A stretch of 64,000 nucleotides of DNA, taken from assembly GCA_016866355.1 (NCBI GenBank), contig VGMN01000003.1, positions 115,111-179,110 on the forward strand. The letters are read 5' to 3'. The stretch comes from Bacteroidota bacterium (GTDB taxonomy: Bacteria; Bacteroidota; Bacteroidia; Chitinophagales; Chitinophagaceae). This document shows, piece by piece, positions 24,433 through 33,212 of this stretch; positions within the stretch are counted from its first letter, which is position 1, and every line of letters begins with the position of its first letter. A program made the translations under genes and the position numbers. Below the pieces are notes generated by a model. That model was not told the DNA's origin, ran no database searches, and saw nothing but the letters and a program-made list of their open reading frames with translations.

Positions 24433-25332
24433 ATGCAGTGGGAAGCACCATTAGAAAAAATTAAGGCGGGAGACCGAAAAGTACTGGCTCGATTAATATC
24501 AGTAATTGAGAACCAACAAGAAGGGTACGCCTCTTTATTGGAAAATCTCCCCATGGGCACCAAGCCCGTTTTTGGCATTACTGGCCCACCAGGTGCGGGG
24601 AAAAGCACATTAGTTGACAAACTAATTGGGAAGGCTGTTGAAGAAGGGAAAAAAGTTGCGGTCTTATGCGTTGATCCCTCTTCCCCCTTTCATCAAGGCG
24701 CCATTTTAGGTGACCGTGTTCGCATGTCCTCCTGGTATGTTCATCCCGATGTATACATTCGTTCATTGGCTTCACGCGGATCGTTGGGAGGACTACACCC
24801 CAAGATTATTGAAATTTGTGAGCTATTACAGCAAGGCGATTTTGACTGGATAATTATAGAAACAGTGGGAGTTGGGCAGAGTGAAATTGAGATTGCCGGA
24901 TTAGCCGATGTAACTGCCGTGGTATTGATCCCGGAAGGTGGTGACGAAATTCAAACGATGAAGGCCGGTCTCATGGAAATTGCAGATTTATTTGTTGTGA
25001 ATAAGGCGGATCGCCCTGATGCAGTAAAATATGTGAACCATCTTAAGTTAATGCTTGCCCCAGTATTTGCAAGAAGCCAAAAGGAGATTCCTATTTTACA
25101 AACTACTGCTATCACCAATGAGGGTATTGAGCAGCTTTATCAAACATTACAACAACTAGCTGCGGTAGAGAAACAAGAGGATAAAAGAAATAGTGTACTA
25201 GCAGAAAAAGCATATCGGCTTATTGAAGCTAAAAGACTACATGATATTAATCGTAATCAATTGGCAGCCCTCATTAAAGAAGAAAGAGAACAGGGGAAAT
25301 TCAATCTCTATCGATTTGTAGCAAGGTATTAA
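24433..25332 (+). CDS. meaB: Methylmalonyl-CoA mutase-associated GTPase MeaB
   Basis: A G3E-type GTPase that loads and protects adenosylcobalamin on methylmalonyl-CoA mutase. The 299-residue protein has Walker A GITGPPGAGKSTLVDKL near 48-64, VLCVDPSSPFHQGAILGDRV near 76 (the MeaB/ArgK signature), SLASRGSLGGLHPK near 114, ETVGVGQSEIEIAGLADV near 144 and the base-specificity NKADRPDAVKY near 192. Mutase subunit genes are not in the window. It ends exactly where the small convergent gene begins. Confidence 0.92.
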   Translation: MQWEAPLEKIKAGDRKVLARLISVIENQQEGYASLLENLPMGTKPVFGITGPPGAGKSTLVDKLIGKAVEEGKKVAVLCVDPSSPFHQGAILGDRVRMSSWYVHPDVYIRSLASRGSLGGLHPKIIEICELLQQGDFDWIIIETVGVGQSEIEIAGLADVTAVVLIPEGGDEIQTMKAGLMEIADLFVVNKADRPDAVKYVNHLKLMLAPVFARSQKEIPILQTTAITNEGIEQLYQTLQQLAAVEKQEDKRNSVLAEKAYRLIEAKRLHDINRNQLAALIKEEREQGKFNLYRFVARY

Positions 25333-25536
25333 TCAGCCCTGCTGATTACTCTTCCACCACCGGTATCCTATATAGCCAACAATAGCAAAGGGAGCAAAAG
25401 CCAGATAAAGTATCCCTGTATTCATCCCTTCAGCGGGTCCTTCTCCAAGTTGTTGTGCAGTTTTAGTACAGATGGAACACTGAGCCTGAATGGCAACTTG
25501 AATTAGAAAAAAAATGATGGTTAAAAGAATTCTCAT
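25333..25536 (-). CDS. Small membrane protein, 67 residues
   Basis: Not recognised beyond being a type seen near core genes in Bacteroidota. MRILLTIIFFLIQVAIQAQ looks like a signal peptide cut before CSICTK; a C-terminal helix ILYLAFAPFAIVGYIGYRWW follows and the protein ends KSNQQG. The mature form would thus be a single-pass protein with a periplasmic CxxC motif. Its stop abuts the stop of meaB with no gap. A -7-like TAATTTTA lies 10 bases upstream of the ATG. A real gene is likely because the ORF has a sensible membrane topology, but function is unknown. Confidence 0.6.
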   Translation of the reverse strand: MRILLTIIFFLIQVAIQAQCSICTKTAQQLGEGPAEGMNTGILYLAFAPFAIVGYIGYRWWKSNQQG

Positions 25537-25559
25537 TTCGCCATAAAATTAAAAAAATC

Positions 25560-27371
25560 TTAAAACGCTTCCGCCTCCATTCTCTTTTGCACTTTCTTAC
25601 GCTCCTCCTCATTCAATACCAGCTTACGCATACGTATAAAATTGGGTGTTACCTCAATACATTCATCATGCTGGATATATTCCATACACTCTTCGAGTGT
25701 CATTAAGGTTCTAGGTGCAATCCGTGTAGCGTCATCACTACCGCTGGCACGGTGGTTTGTTAACTTTTTAGCTTCTGTTACGTTTACCACCAGATCACCG
25801 GGTTTGATATGTTCTGCTACAATCTGGCCAACATATACATCCTCCCCTGGCTCAATAAAGAAAGTACCGCGATCTTGTAATTTATCAATAGAGTAGCCAG
25901 TAGAACGCTCTTGAAATTTAGAGATCAATACTCCATTATTTCTTCCAGGAATAGGACCTTTCCAAGGTTTGTACTCACTAAAACGATGCGCCATTACTGC
26001 TTCGCCTGTGGTAGCAGTCAACATCTGTGTACGCAACCCAATCAATCCGCGAGAAGGAATATCAAATTCCAAGTGCTGCATTTCGCCCTTGGTTTCCATT
26101 ACCAACATCTCTCCTTTTCTACGACTTACTAAATCAATTACTTTAGAAGCAAACTCCTGTGGTACATCCACCACCAATACTTCATAGGGTTCGCATTTTC
26201 TTCCATCAACCTCTTTTACAATTACCTGAGGCTGACCTACTGTTAACTCATACCCTTCTCTACGCATGGTTTCAATTAGAATTCCCAAATGGAGAATACC
26301 TCTTCCATAAACTAAAAAACTATCTCCTTCATCGGTATCATGTACACGAAGAGCTAGATTTTTTTCAATTTCTTTCATCAATCTATCACGTAAGTGACGA
26401 GAAGTAACAAACTTTCCATCCTTACCAAAGAAGGGAGAATTGTTGATGGAGAACAACATGTTCATCGTGGGTTCGTCCACACTAATCACGGGTAGCGCCT
26501 CCGGATTTTCCGCATCAGCAATGGTATCTCCGATATTAAAATCTTCGATCCCCACCACTGCACATAAATCGCCAGCAACCACCTCGGTCACTTTTTTCTT
26601 ACCCATTCCCTCAAACACATATAATTCTTTTACACGAGTCTTGCGGATAGTTCCGTCTCCCTGTACCAACGCAATAGGTTGGTTTTCTTTAATACTACCA
26701 CGACCTACTTTACCAATAGCTATACGCCCTAAGAAAGAAGAATAATCAAGTGAGGTAATCTGTAATTGCAAGGTGCCCTCACTTACTTTTGGAGCAGGCA
26801 CATGTTTTAAGATACCATCCATTAAAGGAAGAATATTGTCAGTTGGTTCGAGTGAATCATTGAACCATCCATTTTTTCCACTTCCATAATAGGTTGGAAA
26901 ATGTAACTGTTCTTCCGTTGCATCTAAATTGAAAAACAATTCAAAAACCGCATCATGCACCTCATCAGGTCTGCAGTTAGGTTTATCTACTTTATTGATA
27001 ACAACAATGGGGTGTAAATTTAATTGCAACGCTTTTTGGAGTACAAAGCGTGTTTGAGGCATCGGTCCTTCAAAGGCATCCACTAAAAGAATAACCCCAT
27101 CGGCCATTTTCAGTACGCGCTCTACCTCTCCCCCAAAGTCAGCGTGACCAGGGGTGTCAATAACATTGATCTTTACATCCTTGTAGGTAACGGCTGCGTT
27201 CTTACTAAAAATGGTAATTCCACGCTCACGCTCCAGGTCATTACTATCCATGATCAACTCACCCGTTTCCTGGTTATCCCGAAAAACTTTGGTAGCATGT
27301 AAAATTTTGTCCACCAGGGTAGTTTTTCCGTGGTCAACGTGGGCAATAATAGCAATGTTTCTAATATTCAT
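25560..27371 (-). CDS. typA: Translational GTPase TypA/BipA
   Basis: A ribosome-associated GTPase of the EF-G family that helps 50S assembly and stress adaptation. The 603-residue protein has G1 AHVDHGKTTLVDKIL near residue 9, G2 RERGITIFSKNAAV near 48, G3 DTPGHADFGGEVERVL near 70 and G4 NKVDKPNCRPDEV near 126. EF-G-like domains follow and the BipA C-terminal domain contains PGRNNGVLISKFQERSTGYS and TNHRASGSDDATRIAP. Full length. A -7 box lies 20 bases upstream of the ATG. Confidence 0.95.
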   Translation of the reverse strand: MNIRNIAIIAHVDHGKTTLVDKILHATKVFRDNQETGELIMDSNDLERERGITIFSKNAAVTYKDVKINVIDTPGHADFGGEVERVLKMADGVILLVDAFEGPMPQTRFVLQKALQLNLHPIVVINKVDKPNCRPDEVHDAVFELFFNLDATEEQLHFPTYYGSGKNGWFNDSLEPTDNILPLMDGILKHVPAPKVSEGTLQLQITSLDYSSFLGRIAIGKVGRGSIKENQPIALVQGDGTIRKTRVKELYVFEGMGKKKVTEVVAGDLCAVVGIEDFNIGDTIADAENPEALPVISVDEPTMNMLFSINNSPFFGKDGKFVTSRHLRDRLMKEIEKNLALRVHDTDEGDSFLVYGRGILHLGILIETMRREGYELTVGQPQVIVKEVDGRKCEPYEVLVVDVPQEFASKVIDLVSRRKGEMLVMETKGEMQHLEFDIPSRGLIGLRTQMLTATTGEAVMAHRFSEYKPWKGPIPGRNNGVLISKFQERSTGYSIDKLQDRGTFFIEPGEDVYVGQIVAEHIKPGDLVVNVTEAKKLTNHRASGSDDATRIAPRTLMTLEECMEYIQHDECIEVTPNFIRMRKLVLNEEERKKVQKRMEAEAF

Positions 27372-27391
27372 GAGCGCTTGTTAAAGACGCG

Positions 27392-27399
27392 CAAAGGTA
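27392..27399 (-). promoter_or_regulatory. Promoter -7 box of typA
   Basis: Minus-strand TACCTTTG, exact TAnnTTTG, 20 bases upstream of the typA ATG at 27371. No -33 TTG at the usual spacing. Confidence 0.6.
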
Positions 27400-27447
27400 G
27401 CTCATTTCCTGGCAATAAAGGGTTAATTTTAAGTGTAAATCATAGGT

Positions 27448-28446
27448 ATGAAGCCGTTAAAGATAGCAGGTCTGGTACTAGGATTGCTAACCATTATTTA
27501 TCTGGCGGGTCCTAGGCCTGCAAAACCCGTATATCAATTAATACTTCCAACTGTGCCCTCACAGCCTGATTCGCTGGAACGCTATGTGCAGCAACAAGAA
27601 AGTAAGCAATTACTCAAATTGGGTAATGAAGCCCGAATTGTTTGGGATAATGATTCACTTAAAAATCAAACTGAGTTTGCGATAATATATCTGCATGGAT
27701 TTTCTGCCTCACAAATGGAAGGTGATCCCGTACATCGAAACATTGCAAAAAAATTTGGATACAACCTCTATCTAAGCAGATTAGATGATCATGGCGTGGA
27801 TACTAGTGCTCCACTCAGTAAATTCACCGCAGTAGGATTATGGAATAGTGCACTGGAAGCATTAGCTATTGGAAAAAAATTAGGAAAGAAAGTAGTATTA
27901 ATCTCTACATCCACCGGGGGGACCTTGGCATTAAAACTAGCCGCTGAATTCCCAGAGATTGCTGCTTCGTTTCTTTTCTCGCCTAATATAGAAATCAACG
28001 ACAATAAAGCTTGGCTATTAAATAATCCTTGGGGTTATCAAATAGCAAAGTCAATGGTAGGTGAAATGAGAACAGTTTCGGATACCACTGCCGTTTATGC
28101 CCGCTATTGGAATTATCAATACAGAACATCGTCTGTGGTACAACTGCAACAATTACTTGAAACGACTATGAAGGCTTCTTTATTTGAGCAGATTAAACAG
28201 CCCACCCTACTACTCTATTATTTTAAGAACGAACAAGAGCAGGATCCTGTTGTAAAAGTTTCCGCGATGAAACGAATGTTCAGACAATTGGGTACCCCCG
28301 ACTCACTCAAATCAGCAGTAGCCCTTCCCAAAACCGGAGATCATGTTTTAGCCTCACCGATTAAGTCAAAAGACGTTGCGGGAGTAGAAAAGGCTTGTAC
28401 AGATTTTGCCATTCGTGTTTTACATTGGAATCCACAAACACCCTAA
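27448..28446 (+). CDS. Membrane-anchored or exported alpha/beta hydrolase
   Basis: A 332-residue hydrolase. The first 20 residues (MKPLKIAGLVLGLLTIIYLA) form a membrane anchor or signal. The oxyanion loop IIYLHGFSASQMEGD is near 72, the nucleophile region VLISTSTGGTLALKLA near 150 has Ser-Thr-Ser-Thr-Gly in place of the strict GxSxG, and the catalytic histidine is in KTGDHVLASPI near 290. It resembles monoacylglycerol-lipase or carboxylesterase types; substrate unknown. It stands alone between the divergent typA gene and fabH. Confidence 0.75.
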   Translation: MKPLKIAGLVLGLLTIIYLAGPRPAKPVYQLILPTVPSQPDSLERYVQQQESKQLLKLGNEARIVWDNDSLKNQTEFAIIYLHGFSASQMEGDPVHRNIAKKFGYNLYLSRLDDHGVDTSAPLSKFTAVGLWNSALEALAIGKKLGKKVVLISTSTGGTLALKLAAEFPEIAASFLFSPNIEINDNKAWLLNNPWGYQIAKSMVGEMRTVSDTTAVYARYWNYQYRTSSVVQLQQLLETTMKASLFEQIKQPTLLLYYFKNEQEQDPVVKVSAMKRMFRQLGTPDSLKSAVALPKTGDHVLASPIKSKDVAGVEKACTDFAIRVLHWNPQTP

Positions 28447-28515
28447 CTATTTTCTAGCAGGCCAGGCTAGTTGCTGCGCTTTTGATTCTGTACCTTCCCA
28501 CTTCAATCGCTTGCT

Positions 28516-29565
28516 ATGTTACGTTCCCGTATTGCAGGAATTGGGAAATACCTTCCTGAACAAATAGTCCGCAATCAAGATTTATTGCGTTATATGGATA
28601 CCAGCGATGAATGGATCCAAGAAAGAACAGGTATTCAAGAAAGACGATATGCGCATAGAACCGCTGAAACTACCGCTACTATGGGAGTAGCAGCTGCACA
28701 AATTGCCATGGATCGAGCAGGAGTATCCGCCACTGATATTGATTTTATCATTTTTGCCACTTTGTCTCCTGATTACTATTTCCCTGGATGTGGTGTGCTG
28801 TTACAACGCGCCATGAAAATGAAAGAAATTGGCGCACTCGATGTACGAAATCAATGTAGTGGATTTGTGTATGCACTCAGTGTTGCCGATCAATATATCC
28901 GAACCGGTACGTATAAAAATATTTTGGTGGTGGGTGCTGAAAAACATTCATTCGGCCTTGACTTTAGTACCCGTGGAAGAAATGTCTCTGTAATTTTTGG
29001 AGATGGTGCTGGTGCAGTGGTCCTGCAGCCTGCCCGTGATGACCAAGAGGGGATCCTTTCAACACATTTACACAGTGATGGCGAAAGTGCAGAAATACTT
29101 GCCATGTACAATCCAGGCACGCATGCCAATCATTGGAAAGCAGAAGAGTATGCTTCATTTGATGAGGCAGAGATGGGTCAATTATTTTTCAGTCATGCCA
29201 TGATTGACAAAGGGCAAATTTATCCCTACATGGATGGTCCGGCTGTTTTTAAAAAAGCAATTGTAAAATTTCCAGAGGTAATTCTGGAAGCATTGGGTAA
29301 AAATGGATATACACCCGCTGACCTTACATTACTAATCCCTCACCAAGCTAATCTACGCATTGCACAGTTTGTACAACAAAAACTGGGATTACAGGATAAT
29401 CAAGTTTATAATAATATTCAATATTACGGCAATACCACTGCGGCCTCGGTACCCATTGCATTATGTGAAGCTTGGGAAAAAGGAAAAGTAAAAGATGGCA
29501 ATCTGGTTTGCTTAGCTGCATTTGGAAGCGGCTTCACTTGGGGAAGTGTTTTATTAAAATGGTAA
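28516..29565 (+). CDS. fabH: 3-oxoacyl-ACP synthase III
   Basis: It starts fatty acid synthesis by condensing an acyl-CoA with malonyl-ACP. The 349-residue thiolase-fold protein keeps the triad: Cys114 in VRNQCSGFVYAL, His in LIPHQANLRI near 275 and Asn in YYGNTTAASVPIAL near 305. TSDEWIQERTGIQERRYA near 29 is the family signature. A second fabH copy elsewhere is common in this phylum and one may serve special products, which cannot be judged here. It overlaps the lipid kinase gene by 7 bases. Confidence 0.9.
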   Translation: MLRSRIAGIGKYLPEQIVRNQDLLRYMDTSDEWIQERTGIQERRYAHRTAETTATMGVAAAQIAMDRAGVSATDIDFIIFATLSPDYYFPGCGVLLQRAMKMKEIGALDVRNQCSGFVYALSVADQYIRTGTYKNILVVGAEKHSFGLDFSTRGRNVSVIFGDGAGAVVLQPARDDQEGILSTHLHSDGESAEILAMYNPGTHANHWKAEEYASFDEAEMGQLFFSHAMIDKGQIYPYMDGPAVFKKAIVKFPEVILEALGKNGYTPADLTLLIPHQANLRIAQFVQQKLGLQDNQVYNNIQYYGNTTAASVPIALCEAWEKGKVKDGNLVCLAAFGSGFTWGSVLLKW

Positions 29566-30467
29566 ATAGGAAACTACTTTATATCATTAACCCAATTGCA
29601 GGGACCGGCGCTGTCACTGAACTTGAGCATTGCATTCAAAAAGAACAGGCCAGCGTTGCACTTCCTTACACCATAGAATATTCTAACGCAGACGGGAATT
29701 ATCAAGCATTAATAGAAAAGATAAAAAACGAACTTTTTACAGATGTAATAATAGCAGGTGGTGACGGCACGGTCAATCAAGTCATTAATGCCTTACGGGA
29801 ATTACCTGTTCAATTTGGCATCATTCCTGTTGGCTCTGGAAATGGATTAGCGCGTGCAGTCAAAATTCCAACTAATCCACAAAAAGCAATTCGGTTTTTA
29901 TTTCAACACAGGGCTTGTCCAACCGATGGATTTCTAGTCAATCAACATTTTGCTTGCATGTTGAGTGGTGTGGGCTTTGACGGAGTAGTGGCTCACTCTT
30001 TTGCCAAACAATCCACTCGTGGTTTACTTACCTACTGCAAAGAAGTAGCCCGGCATTTCAAAAAAGCAGCAGCTTATCGCTTTACGCTTCTTCTAGAAAA
30101 AAATAAAATTGAAATAGAAGCTTATTTAATCAGTGTTGCTAATGCCAATCAATATGGTAACAATTTTACAATTGCTCCGGCGGCAAGGCTAGATGATGGG
30201 CTACTGGACGTAGTGCTACTTAGCAAACAATCCAAGTTACAATTAATAGGAGTCACTCTTTTACAGTTGATGGGAATCAATAGCGCACAACCAATCGATT
30301 CTTTAGATACAAAGGCCTCTGTTATTTATTTTCAAACGGCATCAATTACTATTTTGAATCATCAACACGCAGCCGCTCATATAGATGGAGACCCAATAGC
30401 TTCTACTGACAAACTACAAATTCAGGTAGTACCCAGTGCCTTTCGGCTGATCAGAAATAATAATTGA
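29559..30467 (+). CDS. Diacylglycerol kinase family lipid kinase (YegS/DgkB type)
   Basis: A 302-residue lipid kinase: KLLYIINPIAGTGAVTELEH at the start, the catalytic IAGGDGTVNQVINALRE near 65, and PVGSGNGLARAVKIP near 88, followed by ANANQYGNNFTIAPAARLDD near 190 and HIDGDP near the C-terminus. Such enzymes phosphorylate diacylglycerol or related lipids; in Bacteroidota sphingoid bases or ceramide are also possible substrates. ATG 29559 overlaps the fabH stop and is chosen over the upstream frame opening at 29472, which would be buried in fabH. The 3' end overlaps the convergent heme A synthase gene by 46 bases. Confidence 0.85.
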   Translation: MVNRKLLYIINPIAGTGAVTELEHCIQKEQASVALPYTIEYSNADGNYQALIEKIKNELFTDVIIAGGDGTVNQVINALRELPVQFGIIPVGSGNGLARAVKIPTNPQKAIRFLFQHRACPTDGFLVNQHFACMLSGVGFDGVVAHSFAKQSTRGLLTYCKEVARHFKKAAAYRFTLLLEKNKIEIEAYLISVANANQYGNNFTIAPAARLDDGLLDVVLLSKQSKLQLIGVTLLQLMGINSAQPIDSLDTKASVIYFQTASITILNHQHAAAHIDGDPIASTDKLQIQVVPSAFRLIRNNN

Positions 30468-31489
30468 ACCAAGGATAATAATAGTAGCATAGCCACCAGC
30501 TGATGAAGCTGCGCCATCCATTCAAAAATCCCCCATTGACCAGGAATAATTTTTGTACTGGTTAGCACAGATAAAATTCCTAACACCACTTGCAGCAGTA
30601 CTAAAATAGCAGGCCACTTACGGGCGTGATAAAACCAAGGAGAACCCTGTTGTTTATATAACTGTACCGTGTAAAAAAGAATAGCTGCTAAAAGTAAGTA
30701 AGCTAATCCTCGGTGCATAAAGTGCACAAAAATTAAATTATCTACCCAATTAAGTGCGCCTTCGCTGCTTTTGTACAACCCAGTAGGAATCCACTCCTGA
30801 TTGATAGTAGGCCAGGTAGGCGCTGCAGTAGCTGCTTTATGTCCTGCCATGAATGCGCCATATATTAATTGCAACAGCAATAGAGCCATGATCCAACGAA
30901 GTGGCTTTTGTAAGTACTGATTATATACTTTATCCGCAGCAGGAACCGTCAACTGCAAGGCAAACCAAAACGTATAACAAAGCAACCCTAATGCAAAAAT
31001 AAAATGAAGCGCAAGGCGAGTAGGCTTTACATAAATAGCATCACCAGTAAGTCCGCTGGCTACCATTATCCAGCCAATAGCACCTTGTAAGGCCCCCAAT
31101 AGAAATAAAATAAGCAAGGGCTTTACCATATGTGATTTGAAATAACCCCTCCACCAAAAAAATAAAAAAGGAATAGCAAAAACAATTCCAATCAATCGAG
31201 CCCAGACACGATGAAACCATTCCCAGAAATAAATCACTTTAAAATCAGCAATGGAAAAGTCAAAATTCAAGTAGCGGAACTGTGGTGTTGACTTATATTT
31301 TTCAAATTCAATCAACCATTGTCCATCTGAAAGTGGGGGTAGCGCTCCAGTGACTACATTCCACTCTGTTATGGATAAACCAGAACCCGTTAAGCGGGTA
31401 ATACCCCCTAGTAAAATCTGAACCACTATCATTGCCATACCCGTGTATAGCCAGTAAACAACAGCGCGGGAAGAAGAAGTGTTTTCCAT
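30422..31489 (-). CDS. ctaA: Heme A synthase (COX15/CtaA)
   Basis: It oxidises heme O to heme A for aa3-type oxidases in the inner membrane. The 355-residue protein has eight hydrophobic segments and the conserved QILLGGITRLTGSGLSITEW near 24-43, FWEWFHRVWARLIG near 87 (heme-ligand histidine), PTRLALHFIFALG near 155 and FMHRGLAYLLLAAI near 258. It supplies cofactor to the oxidase encoded at 40127-45886, whose heme O synthase (ctaB) is inside that operon. The gene overlaps the lipid kinase gene at its 3' end. Confidence 0.92.
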   Translation of the reverse strand: MENTSSSRAVVYWLYTGMAMIVVQILLGGITRLTGSGLSITEWNVVTGALPPLSDGQWLIEFEKYKSTPQFRYLNFDFSIADFKVIYFWEWFHRVWARLIGIVFAIPFLFFWWRGYFKSHMVKPLLILFLLGALQGAIGWIMVASGLTGDAIYVKPTRLALHFIFALGLLCYTFWFALQLTVPAADKVYNQYLQKPLRWIMALLLLQLIYGAFMAGHKAATAAPTWPTINQEWIPTGLYKSSEGALNWVDNLIFVHFMHRGLAYLLLAAILFYTVQLYKQQGSPWFYHARKWPAILVLLQVVLGILSVLTSTKIIPGQWGIFEWMAQLHQLVAMLLLLSLVQLLFLISRKALGTT

Positions 31490-31559
31490 GGCCTACAAAG
31501 GTAATGCCGACATTTTTAACTGTAATTTTTTGTTGAGCAATATTTCGGAATTTGCAGGC

Positions 31560-32147
31560 ATGTTGGCACCCTTTTTCCAAGATATCCATGTAGAAGCAGG
31601 TCTTGATGAAGCGGGTCGCGGCTGTTATGCAGGTCCCGTGTTTGCAGCTGCCGTGATACTGCCAAAAGATTTTTATCACCCGCTTCTCAATGATTCCAAA
31701 CAATTAAAAGATAAAGAACGAGACTATTTACGACCTATAATCGAAAAAGAAGCCATCAGTTTTGGGGTAAGTCAAATTAGCCACGAGGAAATTGATCAAA
31801 TCAATATTCTAAAAGCCAGTATCAAAGCCATGCATCAGGCCGTTTCTTTATTAAAGAAAAAACCAGGTCTTTTATTAGTAGATGGCAACCGATTTATCCC
31901 GTACAAAAAAATACCTCATCATTGTTTTGTCAAAGGGGATGGTCGTTTTGCATCAATTGCAGCAGCCAGCGTGTTGGCTAAAACGTATCGTGATGAATGG
32001 ATGGAAAAACTACATCTAGAATTTCCACAATATGGGTGGGATCGTAATAAAGGATACGGCACTGCGCAACATAGAAGAGCCATTGAAAAATGGGGGATAT
32101 GCTCCTACCACCGAAAAAGTTTTCGCATACTTCCTGATCAAGCGTAA
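31560..32147 (+). CDS. rnhB: Ribonuclease HII
   Basis: It cuts RNA in RNA/DNA hybrids and removes misincorporated ribonucleotides. The 195-residue protein has the DEDD active site: GLDEAGRGCYAGPVFAAAV near residue 13, LNDSKQLKDKERDYL near 46, LLVDGNRFIP near 101 and KGDGRFASIAAASVLAKTYRD near 123. The C-terminal YGWDRNKGYGTAQHRRA is typical. ATG 31560 is used; the frame opens at 31479 but that segment overlaps the divergent ctaA start and is not family-like. Confidence 0.93.
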   Translation: MLAPFFQDIHVEAGLDEAGRGCYAGPVFAAAVILPKDFYHPLLNDSKQLKDKERDYLRPIIEKEAISFGVSQISHEEIDQINILKASIKAMHQAVSLLKKKPGLLLVDGNRFIPYKKIPHHCFVKGDGRFASIAAASVLAKTYRDEWMEKLHLEFPQYGWDRNKGYGTAQHRRAIEKWGICSYHRKSFRILPDQA

Positions 32148-32152
32148 AAAGA

Positions 32153-33181
32153 CTAGCTGATAGTCCAGACTTCGTTTCCTTTTAACAGCTTATCCAAATC
32201 TGCTGGTTTACGAGAAGCCGCTTCTTCCAACTGCGCAGCCATTACATCTTCGTAACAAGAGCGATCTGTTTGATAAAATACACCAAAAGGTCTTGGCAGG
32301 TGTCCCTCTATTTGTGGATCATCGAATATTCTTGTGAGAATTTGGGCTTTGTAGATATCTTTTTGATCATGTACCCAACAATCAGCTGCACTATATCCTT
32401 GCGTAAAATCTACAACAACAGGTTTAAACCCATCCAGCTTAATCCCCTTATCACCATTGGCGCCAAACACCAAAGGTTTGCCTTGCTCCAAGAATAAGGT
32501 TTCAGTGGCTTTACTTCCTTTCTCTGTAAAAATTTCAAAAGCACCATCGTTGAAAATGTTACAATTCTGATAGATCTCTAAGAAAGAAGCCCCCTTGTGT
32601 GCATTGGTAGCAAGCAACATAGCTTGTAAGTGTTTAGGATCTCGATCCATGGTACGAGCTACAAATGTGGCGTCAGCTCCCAATGCTAAAGCAGCTGGAT
32701 TAAAGGGGTGATCAATACTCCCCATTGGAGTACTCTTTGTGATTTTTTTCTCTTCTGAAGTGGGGGAATACTGCCCCTTGGTTAATCCATATATCTGGTT
32801 ATTGAACAACAGTATGTTCACATCAAAATTTCGACGAAGCAAGTGAATGGTATGATTACCCCCAATACTCAAGCTATCCCCATCGCCGGTAATGATCCAA
32901 ACGCTTAATTCAGGACGACTGGCCTTTAGACCACTAGCTACGGCCGTTGCACGTCCGTGTATTGAATGCATCCCAAACGTATTCATGTAATAGGGGAAAC
33001 GACTGCTACACCCAATACCTGAAATAAATACAATATTCTCTCGAGGAATACCTAAAGTAGGCATCACTTTCTGAACCTGCGCCAGAATAGAATAGTCTCC
33101 ACAACCAGGACACCAACGGACTTCTTGATCAGAAGCAAAGTCCTTTGACGTTAATAAAGTGGGGGTGGTTGCTTGGCTCAT
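32153..33181 (-). CDS. korB: 2-oxoacid:ferredoxin oxidoreductase, beta subunit
   Basis: The beta subunit of a two-subunit ferredoxin-linked oxidoreductase, probably for 2-oxoglutarate. The 342-residue protein has VRWCPGCGDYSILAQVQK near residue 21 (cluster cysteines), FISGIGCSSRFPYYMNTFGM near 51, the thiamine-diphosphate motif ITGDGDSLSIGGNH near 95-108, LFNNQIYGLTKGQYSPTSE near 123 and a C-terminal extension typical of Bacteroidota. The alpha subunit gene (korA), usually adjacent, is not here; the gene follows an acyl-CoA dehydrogenase gene after 31 bases, under a MarR regulator. Confidence 0.88.
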   Translation of the reverse strand: MSQATTPTLLTSKDFASDQEVRWCPGCGDYSILAQVQKVMPTLGIPRENIVFISGIGCSSRFPYYMNTFGMHSIHGRATAVASGLKASRPELSVWIITGDGDSLSIGGNHTIHLLRRNFDVNILLFNNQIYGLTKGQYSPTSEEKKITKSTPMGSIDHPFNPAALALGADATFVARTMDRDPKHLQAMLLATNAHKGASFLEIYQNCNIFNDGAFEIFTEKGSKATETLFLEQGKPLVFGANGDKGIKLDGFKPVVVDFTQGYSAADCWVHDQKDIYKAQILTRIFDDPQIEGHLPRPFGVFYQTDRSCYEDVMAAQLEEAASRKPADLDKLLKGNEVWTIS

Positions 33182-33212
33182 GCTAGAGTATTAGCTACAA
33201 AATTAGTGAAAC

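Noticed and set aside
29472..29558. Upstream extension of the lipid kinase frame
   Set aside because: It lies fully inside fabH, has no resemblance to the family and the ATG at 29559 gives the normal N-terminus.
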